Source: Planctomycetota bacterium (GTDB lineage Bacteria; Planctomycetota; MHYJ01; JACQXL01). Taken from it: a DNA stretch of 6,168 nucleotides. The notes beneath the pieces are model-generated. The model saw nothing but the letters and a program-made list of their open reading frames with translations, was not told the DNA's origin and made no database searches. This document shows positions 1 to 6,149 of the stretch, in pieces. The stretch lies in the NCBI GenBank assembly GCA_030018555.1, contig JASEHY010000082.1:1-6168 (forward strand), written 5' to 3'. The stretch's first letter is position 1. The number at the start of each line of letters is the position of its first letter. Made by a program: the position numbers and the translations under genes.

Positions 1-28
1 TGAAGGGCGGGGTATTCTGGCGGGTAAA

Positions 29-67
29 ATCCCTCGTCCCCCGATGTAACATCGGGGGACTCGGGAT
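29..67. repeat. GC-rich palindrome, strong hairpin
   Basis: Two perfect 11-bp arms (36-46 and 50-60) surround a 3-nt loop. An outer 5-bp stem (29-33 with 63-67) is separated from them by a 2x2 internal loop. In minus-strand RNA this internal loop is GA opposite GA, which can form tandem sheared G-A pairs, so the structure would be nearly continuous. It lies just past the probable terminator of the cyclase gene. Only a short T run (ATTTTA) follows it on the minus strand, so it may be a backup terminator or simply a dispersed repeat. Its core, GTCCC(CC)GATG facing CATC(GG)GGGAC, is shared with the palindrome inside the DUF2339 gene at 4406-4425, which favours a repeat family. Confidence 0.7.
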
Positions 68-70
68 AAA

Positions 71-91
71 TAAAAAAGTCCCGTAAGGGAC
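71..91 (-). terminator. Probable rho-independent terminator of the cyclase gene
   Basis: Read on the minus strand, the cyclase stop codon (93-95) is followed after one base by GTCCC-TTAC-GGGAC, a 5-bp GC-rich stem with a 4-nt loop. Six T residues follow immediately (77 to 72), then ATTT. Position, stem and T tract match an intrinsic terminator. The stem is short, so efficiency may be moderate; the larger hairpin at 29-67 could act as backup. Confidence 0.75.
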
Positions 92-92
92 A

Positions 93-1364
93 TCATACCG
101 TCACCGTCTGGTTTCTGCCCTGCTGTTTGGCACGATAAAGTCCCATATCCACCTGAGAGAGCAGTTCTTTAAAGTCAGCCATTGCGGGCTGGTATTCCGC
201 CACGCCTAAACTGATACTCGCTTTTATTTTCTCACCTCGCTCGGTGAGGAATGAATGGTTTGCCACTCTTTTACGCAGTCTCTCTGCGAATGCAAGGGCT
301 TGCTCTTTTGAGGTATGCGGTAGAATAATCGTTATCTCCTCTCCGCCATAACGATAGGCAGTTGAGGTGGCTCTTAAGGTTTCTCTGAGTATAGATGAGA
401 TGTCTTTGAGCACCATATCGCCGGTCAGATGGCCATAAGTATCATTGATATTCTTGAAATGGTCAATATCAAACATCACCACAGAGAGTGGTATTCCGTG
501 ACGTTTGCTGATTTCTATATAAAGCGGTAATTCGGTGAATAAATGCCGTTTGGTATAAAGTGCGGTTAGACCATCGGTAATAGCGCGATTATAGAGGAGG
601 GGCGTTTTGACCGCCAGCGCCAGGACCCGTGCCAGTTCCAGAAGGTTATCCTGAAGGTGTTTTATCACTTCCTCTTTCTCCTGCTTATCTAACAGGGTTT
701 TTACTTTAAGCACCCCTATTGTCTCGCGGTCAGCAACAAGCGGAATAGTAAAATCCATCACCTCGCCATCGGCAGAAAAGAATAACCTGCTGTGTTCCAG
801 TGATTCATTGACATTACGCCAGTCAACCATTGTTGATGTTAATTCGTCCTCAAATATCACCTCTATACTTTTACGTTGTGCCTGCGGGGTAAGTCGTCCT
901 GAGATTTCATCCTTTAGAAAGATAGTGATGCTCTCTTTCTCATCAGATATTTTTGTCGTCAGACTTGAGGTTATAAAATAACTGATGATTTCCAGCGATT
1001 TAGTAAGAATAGTGCGAAAGTCAACCTCATGCGTGATGATAAGAGAAATCTCTCTGGTTGCAGAAAGCAAGTCAACTCTGGACGAAAGAATCTTATTCTG
1101 CCTGATAATGTCCTCCTGACTTTTCTGGTGTGAAACATTTTTAATCCACAAAGATTTATTTGACTGGTTGACAACGAAAAAGAGAACGACCAAGCAAATA
1201 CAGTATATAGCACAGAGAGAACTAAAGGCGGTTAAAAGAGCAGGGAATCCACCCATAAAAGTGTGGTTTAGATATGATGGCGAAAAGTGGTAAATAGTAG
1301 CGAAGATAAGAGTCAGGAGTGGGATTAGAATAATCAGAAGGATAATAAGAGCCTGTTTAAGCAT
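93..1364 (-). CDS. Membrane-anchored GAF-GGDEF diguanylate cyclase
   Basis: This 423-residue protein should condense two GTP into the second messenger c-di-GMP at the inner membrane. Two hydrophobic segments (about residues 5-25 and 41-65) anchor it. A short likely coiled linker (about 75-100) leads to a GAF-type sensor (about 100-255). The GGDEF domain follows, opening with the typical DGLT motif at 264-267. Metal-ligand Asp299 lies in FDIDHFKNIND (298-308), and the active-site loop is GGEEI (340-344). GGEE is a catalytically competent variant, so activity is expected. The inhibitory site, normally RxxD ending five residues before GGEE, reads RATS (331-334), so its Asp is missing and product feedback may be weak. 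The ATG at 1364 is the only ATG, GTG or TTG start after the upstream in-frame stop, and no Shine-Dalgarno precedes it. The gene lies 75 nt downstream of clpC on the same strand and may be partly co-transcribed. The GAF ligand is unknown. Confidence 0.93.
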   Translation of the reverse strand: MLKQALIILLIILIPLLTLIFATIYHFSPSYLNHTFMGGFPALLTAFSSLCAIYCICLVVLFFVVNQSNKSLWIKNVSHQKSQEDIIRQNKILSSRVDLLSATREISLIITHEVDFRTILTKSLEIISYFITSSLTTKISDEKESITIFLKDEISGRLTPQAQRKSIEVIFEDELTSTMVDWRNVNESLEHSRLFFSADGEVMDFTIPLVADRETIGVLKVKTLLDKQEKEEVIKHLQDNLLELARVLALAVKTPLLYNRAITDGLTALYTKRHLFTELPLYIEISKRHGIPLSVVMFDIDHFKNINDTYGHLTGDMVLKDISSILRETLRATSTAYRYGGEEITIILPHTSKEQALAFAERLRKRVANHSFLTERGEKIKASISLGVAEYQPAMADFKELLSQVDMGLYRAKQQGRNQTVTV

Positions 1365-1386
1365 TGGATTAGCGTAGAGCGTATGG

Positions 1387-1402
1387 TCCCGCTGAAGCGG
1401 GA
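1387..1402. other. Small GC-rich hairpin in the clpC-cyclase gap
   Basis: TCCCGC and GCGGGA form a perfect 6-bp stem around a 4-nt loop (TGAA on plus, TTCA on minus). No T tract follows on the minus strand, so it is not a canonical intrinsic terminator. It abuts the larger AT-rich stem at 1402-1439. In a clpC-cyclase transcript it would lie about 22 nt before the cyclase ATG, where it could slow 3' decay or shape translation initiation. Confidence 0.5.
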
Positions 1403-1439
1403 AGCATAGAGTTTGCCCTAATCTCTACACTCTATGCTT
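1402..1439 (-). other. 11-bp stem-loop directly after the clpC stop codon
   Basis: Perfect complementary arms (1402-1412 and 1429-1439; minus-strand left arm AAGCATAGAGT) enclose a 16-nt loop. The structure begins at the base right after the clpC TAA (1442-1440). There is no T tract, so termination here is uncertain. A 3'-end stabilising or processing structure between clpC and the cyclase gene is as likely. The loop carries GTAGAG (minus strand), complementary to CTCTAC just upstream of the cyclase start. Confidence 0.55.
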
Positions 1440-3971
1440 TTATGACTTCGCTGTTTCCTCACCTGTCTTACAGAGCATCGGCTCGTCATTGGCTCGGCAG
1501 GCATCAAAGTATAAATGGCCATCCTTGACCTTTATTTTGACCATATTAAAGCCCTTATACTCATCTCTGAGAATTTGTTCAGAAAGAGGGTCTTCAATAA
1601 GTTTCTCAATTGACCTTTTAAGTGGTCTGGCACCGAAATCAGGATTGTATCCCTGTTCAATCAGAAACTCCAGCGCATCCTGTTCAAGTGAAATAGTAAG
1701 GTCACGCTCTTTCATTCTGGCAATCACCCGCTCCATCTCTATATTCACAATATTCCTCAGGTCATTTTTGGTAAGACTCTTAAAGACTATAGTATCATCT
1801 AATCGGTTAAGGAATTCAGGGCGGAAGTGTTTGTCAACCTCTTTCAATAGGATATTTTTCATTCCTTCATATGAGGCGTCAGCGGTGGCTTTTTTGAAGC
1901 CCAAAGTGGCTTGGTTTTTAATAATCTCCGCACCGATGTTAGAAGTCATTATCAGGATACAATTCTTGAAATCAATATGTCTTCCGAAACTGTCCGTAAG
2001 TCTGCCTTCTTCCATCACCTGAAGGAGCATATTAAAGACATCGCTATGTGCTTTTTCTATTTCGTCAAGTAGAACGACCGCATAGGGACGATGTCTGATT
2101 TTTTCAGTGAGTTGTCCGCCTTCTTCGTAGCCGACATATCCCGGTGGTGCGCCGATAAGACGGGAAACATTATGTTTTTCCATATACTCGGACATATCTA
2201 TCTGGATAAGGGCATCTTCCTCGCCGAACATTACTTTGGCTAATGCACGAGCCAGAAGTGTCTTTCCGCAGCCGGTCGGACCGATGAAAATAAATGAACC
2301 TATGGGACGACGGGGGTCTTTGAGACCAGAACGGGAGCGTCTGATTGCCTTGGCTACCGTATAAATGGCTTCGTCCTGGCTGACCACCATTTTATGAAGT
2401 TCTTCTTCTAATTTTAGTAGTCTCTCTGCTTCTTTCTTCTCTAATCTGGAAAGTGGGATACCGGTCATTCTTGCTACGGTCTCGCTGATAATATTTTCAT
2501 CCACTTTTCCGCTCTTTTCTGTTTCTTTATTTTTCCACTCTTTAAGGGCATCCTCCTTTTGTTTGCGTGCTTTCTGGATTTTATCACGAAGAGATGCGGC
2601 GAGTTCAAACTCCTGTGCGCTAATGGCCGACTCTTTTTCTCTCTCTATTTGTTTTATCTGGTCTTCTAATTCTTTCAAATCAGGCGGTTTGACATTTGCC
2701 TGAAGGCGAACACGGGCGCCGGACTCATCCAGCACATCTATCGCCTTATCAGGAAGATGTCTGCCGGTGATATAACGATGAGAAAGTTCCACACATTGTT
2801 TAAGAGCCTCGTCCGTATAATGGACGCGATGGTGCGCCTCGTATTTATCCCTTAAGCCATTGAGTATCTGTAAGGTTTCCTCTCTGGTCGGCGGGTCAAT
2901 AATCACGGTCTGGAATCTACGCTCCAGAGCACCATCCTTTTCTATATACTTACGGTATTCGTCAAGAGTAGTTGCGCCGATACATTGCATCTCACCTCTG
3001 GAAAGGGCTGGTTTTAACACATTAGAGGCATCTATCGCCCCTTCTGCGCCACCGGCACCAACCAACGTGTGAAGTTCATCAATAAAAAGGATAATATTTT
3101 TGTTCTTACGAACCTCATTCATTACCGCCTTGATTCGTTCCTCAAACTGTCCTCTGTATTTGGTGCCGGCGACCATCAGCGCTAAATCCAGGATGACGAT
3201 TCTTTTATCCTTCAGTAATTCCGGTATATTACCACTGACGATATCCATTGCTAATCCTTCCACAATAGCAGTTTTGCCCACACCTGCTTCACCTAAAAGG
3301 ACGGGATTGTTCTTGGTTCTTCTACAGAGAATCTGGAGTAATCTCTCTATTTCGCGTTTTCGTCCGATAACAGGGTCAAGTTGATTGCTTCTGGCAAGTT
3401 CGGTCAGGTCTCTTCCAAAAGTATCAAGAGCGGGTGTTTTGGTACGAGTGGCAGAAGAGCGTCCACCGGTTTTAGCAGTTGCCCGTCCTTCATGCTCCTG
3501 CCCCTCACCTTCTTCCTGAGCAAATGGCGGAATTCCACCGCTGAGAATAGTCATTATTTCCTCACGAACATCACTTAACTTCACTCCAACTTTTATCAGG
3601 GCTCTGGCGGCAATACCTTCTTCTTCACGCAACAATCCTAAAAGAAGATGCTCCGTGCCGATATAATCATGATTGAAATGAAGTGCCTCCTCGTGAGCGA
3701 ATTCAAGAACCCTCTTTGCTCTGGGCGTGAATGGTATTTGGCCCGTTGCGGTCTGTCGTGGCTCAGTTTTAACCATCCGCTCTATCTCATCAAGAATCTT
3801 CTTAAAATCTATATCCAGATTCACCAGTGCCTTGGCGGCAACACCGGAACCCTCACGGATGATACCTAACAGCATATGTTCTGTGCCAATTGCCTCACAA
3901 GAAAGCCGCTGTGCTTCCATTCTTGCCAGACTCATTACTTTACGCGCACGGTCTGTGAATTTATCAAACAT
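1440..3971 (-). CDS. clpC: ClpC-type AAA+ unfoldase, ATPase partner of ClpP
   Basis: This 843-residue Hsp100 protein should use ATP to unfold damaged or tagged proteins in the cytoplasm and pass them to ClpP. The N-domain holds two Clp-N repeats (about 3-68 and 79-145), each with GTEH; their glutamates (Glu31, Glu107) correspond to phosphoarginine-binding positions in Bacillus ClpC. D1 has Walker A GEAGVGKT (227-234), pore loop KYRG (271-274), Walker B LFIDE (295-299) and Arg finger ERR (350-352). A UVR-type middle domain (about 432-475) marks ClpC rather than ClpB or ClpA. D2 has GPTGCGKT (564-571), pore loop GYVG (611-614), Walker B LLDE (634-637), sensor-1 TSN (676-678), the ClpP-docking tripeptide LGF (690-692) and sensor-2 GARPLKR (780-786). 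Length is slightly above the usual ~810, from a charged linker (about 150-180) and a C-terminal tail. Start ATG 3971 is preceded by AGGGAG with 9-nt spacing. No ctsR, mcsA or mcsB is nearby. Confidence 0.97.
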   Translation of the reverse strand: MFDKFTDRARKVMSLARMEAQRLSCEAIGTEHMLLGIIREGSGVAAKALVNLDIDFKKILDEIERMVKTEPRQTATGQIPFTPRAKRVLEFAHEEALHFNHDYIGTEHLLLGLLREEEGIAARALIKVGVKLSDVREEIMTILSGGIPPFAQEEGEGQEHEGRATAKTGGRSSATRTKTPALDTFGRDLTELARSNQLDPVIGRKREIERLLQILCRRTKNNPVLLGEAGVGKTAIVEGLAMDIVSGNIPELLKDKRIVILDLALMVAGTKYRGQFEERIKAVMNEVRKNKNIILFIDELHTLVGAGGAEGAIDASNVLKPALSRGEMQCIGATTLDEYRKYIEKDGALERRFQTVIIDPPTREETLQILNGLRDKYEAHHRVHYTDEALKQCVELSHRYITGRHLPDKAIDVLDESGARVRLQANVKPPDLKELEDQIKQIEREKESAISAQEFELAASLRDKIQKARKQKEDALKEWKNKETEKSGKVDENIISETVARMTGIPLSRLEKKEAERLLKLEEELHKMVVSQDEAIYTVAKAIRRSRSGLKDPRRPIGSFIFIGPTGCGKTLLARALAKVMFGEEDALIQIDMSEYMEKHNVSRLIGAPPGYVGYEEGGQLTEKIRHRPYAVVLLDEIEKAHSDVFNMLLQVMEEGRLTDSFGRHIDFKNCILIMTSNIGAEIIKNQATLGFKKATADASYEGMKNILLKEVDKHFRPEFLNRLDDTIVFKSLTKNDLRNIVNIEMERVIARMKERDLTISLEQDALEFLIEQGYNPDFGARPLKRSIEKLIEDPLSEQILRDEYKGFNMVKIKVKDGHLYFDACRANDEPMLCKTGEETAKS

Positions 3972-3980
3972 AAAATCTTA

Positions 3981-3986
3981 CTCCCT
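3981..3986 (-). promoter_or_regulatory. clpC ribosome binding site
   Basis: On the minus strand AGGGAG lies 9 nt before the clpC ATG. It supports that start and contrasts with the other two genes in the window, neither of which has a visible Shine-Dalgarno. Confidence 0.7.
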
Positions 3987-3988
3987 TC

Positions 3989-4001
3989 GTTCAATTTGAA
4001 C
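3989..4001. promoter_or_regulatory. 13-bp palindrome in the clpC leader, possible operator
   Basis: GTTCAA and TTGAAC are perfect arms around one central base, immediately upstream of the clpC ribosome binding site. It resembles a small dimer-binding operator. It is neither a CIRCE element nor a CtsR heptad repeat, the two well-known clpC-type heat-shock operators. The binding protein is unknown, and a short palindrome in AT-rich DNA could arise by chance. Confidence 0.4.
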
Positions 4002-4013
4002 CCTTTGTCGGCG

Positions 4014-4027
4014 GATAGAATTCTATC
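4014..4027. promoter_or_regulatory. 14-bp perfect palindrome over a possible clpC -10 box
   Basis: GATAGAATTCTATC is a perfect palindrome. On the minus strand it includes TAGAAT (4025 to 4020), a 5/6 match to a sigma70 -10 box. The only nearby -35 candidates are weak (TTTGCT at 16 bp or TTGCTT at 15 bp). If TAGAAT is the -10 box, clpC transcription would start near 4013 and this palindrome would be an operator covering the -10. The sequence is seen; the promoter and operator roles are inferred. Confidence 0.4.
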
Positions 4028-4056
4028 AATTATTAGTAGAAAGCAAATAATAGCGG

Positions 4057-4118
4057 TATTGTCAAGATATTTTTTATAGAAGTCGCTTTCACAAGTCAAT
4101 AAAAATATCTTGACAATA
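4057..4118. repeat. 62-bp element with 18-bp perfect terminal inverted repeats
   Basis: The arm at 4057-4074 is the exact reverse complement of 4101-4118, with 26 bp between them. Each arm holds TTGACA pointing outward: plus strand 4110-4115 toward the DUF2339 gene, minus strand 4065-4060 toward clpC. It could be a bidirectional operator placing one repressor site on each -35, a MITE-like remnant, or an RNA-level hairpin. A 4-bp TAGC occurs at both edges (4051-4054 and 4117-4120) but overlaps the right arm, so it is weak evidence for a target duplication. Confidence 0.75.
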
Positions 4119-4138
4119 GCATTGTTTTTACGCATAAT
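4110..4138 (+). promoter_or_regulatory. Sigma70-type promoter of the DUF2339 gene
   Basis: A perfect -35 TTGACA (4110-4115) is followed by an ideal 17-bp spacer and a -10 CATAAT (4133-4138, 5/6). Six bases separate the -10 from the ATG at 4145, so the expected transcription start falls on or next to the A of the start codon. This predicts a leaderless or near-leaderless mRNA. The -35 lies inside the right arm of the 18-bp inverted repeat, so a protein bound there could block the promoter. Confidence 0.75.
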
Positions 4139-4144
4139 TTAGAT

Positions 4145-6049
4145 ATGAAAGATAATCACGAAGATAAAATCGCACGCATTATCCAGTATCTGAATTTTCT
4201 GGAGAAGGAGATTTTAGATAGGTTAGACGGGATAGAGAAACATCTGGGCATAAAAAGAGAACGGCAAATAACCAGTCCTGAACCGCCAGCGAAGGTTGGG
4301 ATAGAGGAAAAGGTTGAACTGCCCCCATCTCCAGCGCTCGCGAAAGCAACTTTTGTGGAGCCCGTCTCAATTCCGAGTATGGTAAGCCCACCACCCACTG
4401 TCTGCGTCCCGATGGACATCGGGACAGGCAGGCAGCCGAGAGAAGAACCCGCAGAACAACCCCGTCAGCAGAAGGAGATTTTAGATATAGAATCAAGGAT
4501 AGGAACAAAGTATTTTAACTGGATAGGAGTCATAGTACTAATTCTTGGAATAGCATTCTTTCTTAAATATGCCATTGATAATCAATGGGTTGGCGAGACA
4601 GGGCGGGTGATAATCGGCATAATAATCGGTTTAGGGCTGATTGTGGGTGGACATTATTCAGCGGGGAAGAAATACAAAATCCCCGCCTGGGGTTTAATGG
4701 CGGGCGGTCTGGCAATCCTTTATTTGTCTATCTATGCCGGTTTCGGATATTATCATCTAATCCCACAGGCATTAGCATTTGCTTTTATGATTCTGGTTAC
4801 TATAACCGGAATAACATTATCAGTTCGTTATGACGCAAAGTCCCTTGCGGTACTGGCACTTATTGGCGGATTCCTTACGCCGGTATTGATGTCCACAGGT
4901 AAGGATAACCAAATTGCCTTATTTTCTTATATCGTCTTACTTGATATCGGGATATTGATAACTGCCTATTTTAAGAAATGGCGTTTGCTGGATTATCTTG
5001 CCTTTGTTCTTACCGTAATAATGTTTTTCGGATGGTATGGACGGCATTACACAGAGGCAAAATTATTCGGAACAATATTTTTCCTGAGTGTATTCTTCAT
5101 CATATTTGCTTTTCTGTCATTTTTTCACAATATAATTCATCGTAAGAAGACAGGGTTTGGTGATTTGGTAATGCTTTTAGGCACGCCGTCCTGGTATTTC
5201 GGCACGAGTTACGGTTTGCTTCATCATAACTACGTCCCTTATATGGGGCTGTATGCCTTATTGATGGTTGGAATTTATCTATCTTTAGCGCGCCTTGCCC
5301 AGACAAGAAATAAAGAAGACAGATACCTGATTTTGGTTCTTCTGGGAATTGCCCTCACATTTCTTACTTTAACGGTTCCGATTCAGTTAGAACATAAGTG
5401 GATTACCATCGCCTGGGCAGTGGAGGCATCAATACTTGTCTGGCTCTCTTTCCAGACACGTAGTTTAGCAACGCGTATAGGAGGATTGCTGATTGTCGGA
5501 TTGCTCCTTATTAGACTAATGTTTATAGAATCGGCTAACATAGATTATGGAAATTTTGTAGTAATACTTAATGAAAGGTTTTTAACATTCATAATTTCAT
5601 TAAACAGTATTTTCTCTATTACATATTTATATTTCAAGCACAAGGATTCCCTGCACCCAGATGAACAACGGGTTCTTCCGGTTGTATTGACTATTTTAAC
5701 GATACTTATAGGTTTTTGGATTATTAATATGGAAACAATGTCTTATTATAATTATTCTGAGTGGGGTCGCAGTGTAGAGTCGGATAGACGCGAGGGCTTA
5801 ATGCAGAGAACACTTTCAATAGGATTGACTTTATATGCCTTTATTCTGGTGGTGATTGGAATCAGGGGGAAGATATCTCTTATCAGATGGTCATCATTTA
5901 TACTTTTTGCGGCTACAATTATCAAGGTTCTCCTATATGACCTTGCGGAATTAGAGCCGGTATACCGCATTACTTCTTTCATTGTGCTGGGTGTAATTCT
6001 GATAGCCGTCTCATTCCTTTATCAGAAATTTATTAAAAGGATACGATAA
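4145..6049 (+). CDS. DUF2339 family multi-pass membrane protein
   Basis: This 634-residue inner-membrane protein has no established biochemical role. Residues 5-35 form a likely coiled coil. A proline- and glutamate-rich disordered linker covers about 40-112. From about 118 to the end there are roughly 17-18 hydrophobic segments. Family signatures I recognise are RIGTKYFNWIGVIVLILG (118-135), a glycine-rich ILYLSIYAGFGYYHLIP stretch (191-207), the RYDAKSLAVLALIGGFLTPVL block (228-248), and the C-terminal KVLLYDL (594-600) with RITSFIVLG and SFLYQKF. The ATG at 4145 is the first ATG, GTG or TTG after an in-frame stop at 4100-4102. No Shine-Dalgarno precedes it, and the promoter placement suggests leaderless translation. 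The linker contains an in-frame palindromic element encoding part of residues 86-97, including the protein's only cysteine (Cys87). It stands alone on the plus strand, divergent from clpC. Family assignment is firm; function is unknown. Confidence 0.88.
   Translation: MKDNHEDKIARIIQYLNFLEKEILDRLDGIEKHLGIKRERQITSPEPPAKVGIEEKVELPPSPALAKATFVEPVSIPSMVSPPPTVCVPMDIGTGRQPREEPAEQPRQQKEILDIESRIGTKYFNWIGVIVLILGIAFFLKYAIDNQWVGETGRVIIGIIIGLGLIVGGHYSAGKKYKIPAWGLMAGGLAILYLSIYAGFGYYHLIPQALAFAFMILVTITGITLSVRYDAKSLAVLALIGGFLTPVLMSTGKDNQIALFSYIVLLDIGILITAYFKKWRLLDYLAFVLTVIMFFGWYGRHYTEAKLFGTIFFLSVFFIIFAFLSFFHNIIHRKKTGFGDLVMLLGTPSWYFGTSYGLLHHNYVPYMGLYALLMVGIYLSLARLAQTRNKEDRYLILVLLGIALTFLTLTVPIQLEHKWITIAWAVEASILVWLSFQTRSLATRIGGLLIVGLLLIRLMFIESANIDYGNFVVILNERFLTFIISLNSIFSITYLYFKHKDSLHPDEQRVLPVVLTILTILIGFWIINMETMSYYNYSEWGRSVESDRREGLMQRTLSIGLTLYAFILVVIGIRGKISLIRWSSFILFAATIIKVLLYDLAELEPVYRITSFIVLGVILIAVSFLYQKFIKRIR
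4203..4220 (+). repeat. 18-nt direct repeat, copy 1 (in coding sequence)
   Basis: AGAAGGAGATTTTAGATA occurs here and again, identically, at 4470-4487. The copies are 267 nt (89 codons) apart and in the same frame; both encode KEILD (residues 21-25 here). They bracket the proline-rich linker. Confidence 0.8.
4400..4435. repeat. Palindromic element inserted in frame in the DUF2339 gene
   Basis: The core 4406-4425 is GTCCCGATGGACATCGGGAC, two 9-bp complementary arms with a 2-base centre. Outer bases (GTCTG at 4400-4404; CAGGC at 4429-4433) can also pair, with one G-T wobble and a bulge, giving a stem over 30 nt long. It is more GC-rich than the surrounding gene, lies in the disordered linker and keeps the frame, like palindromic elements known to insert into proteins in Rickettsia. 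Its core matches the hairpin at 29-67, supporting a dispersed family. Boundaries are approximate. Confidence 0.6.
4470..4487 (+). repeat. 18-nt direct repeat, copy 2 (in coding sequence)
   Basis: This is identical to 4203-4220 and again encodes KEILD (residues 110-114), just before the conserved RIGTKYFNW motif that opens the membrane domain. Confidence 0.8.
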
Positions 6050-6128
6050 GGTGCCTGTCCGAATATCACCCACTGGGCCAATAGCAAATCCCGCATTAAC
6101 CGTCGCCCAGCACATAAATTGAGACTGT

Positions 6129-6149
6129 TGACAAACCCCTCTTTTGTCA
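6129..6149. other. 7-bp inverted repeat past the DUF2339 gene
   Basis: TGACAAA (6129-6135) and TTTGTCA (6143-6149) can pair around a 7-nt C-rich loop. No T tract follows on the plus strand, so it is a poor intrinsic terminator. It adjoins the dispersed-repeat-like end of the window and may belong to it. No better terminator for the DUF2339 gene is visible in 6050-6168. Confidence 0.35.

Noticed and set aside
29..67. CRISPR repeat or integration site.
   Set aside because: There is a single copy at this locus, with no spacer array, integrase or cas gene in the window.
1402..1439. Rho-independent terminator for clpC.
   Set aside because: The stem is good but no T tract follows on the minus strand; it is listed only as a stem-loop.
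1489..3999. Several plus-strand open frames of 65-177 codons opposite clpC.
   Set aside because: They are antisense shadows of a gene with complete family motifs; they lack ribosome sites and recognisable domains.
4037..4065. Strong mirror-image promoter for clpC from the left TTGACA.
   Set aside because: At 16-18 bp spacing the -10 candidates (CTTTCT, TTTCTA, TTCTAC) match the consensus poorly, so it is not called as a promoter.
3935..4135. A 66-codon minus-strand frame across the clpC upstream region, a possible leader peptide.
   Set aside because: It has no Shine-Dalgarno, runs out of frame into clpC, spans the inverted repeat and does not resemble a known peptide.
3972..4144. CIRCE or CtsR operator for clpC.
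   Set aside because: Neither the TTAGCACTC/GAGTGCTAA arms nor CtsR-type heptad repeats are present on either strand.
4156..4508. Two minus-strand open frames opposite the start of the DUF2339 gene.
   Set aside because: They are antisense to the proline-rich linker and have no family resemblance; their openness follows from linker composition.
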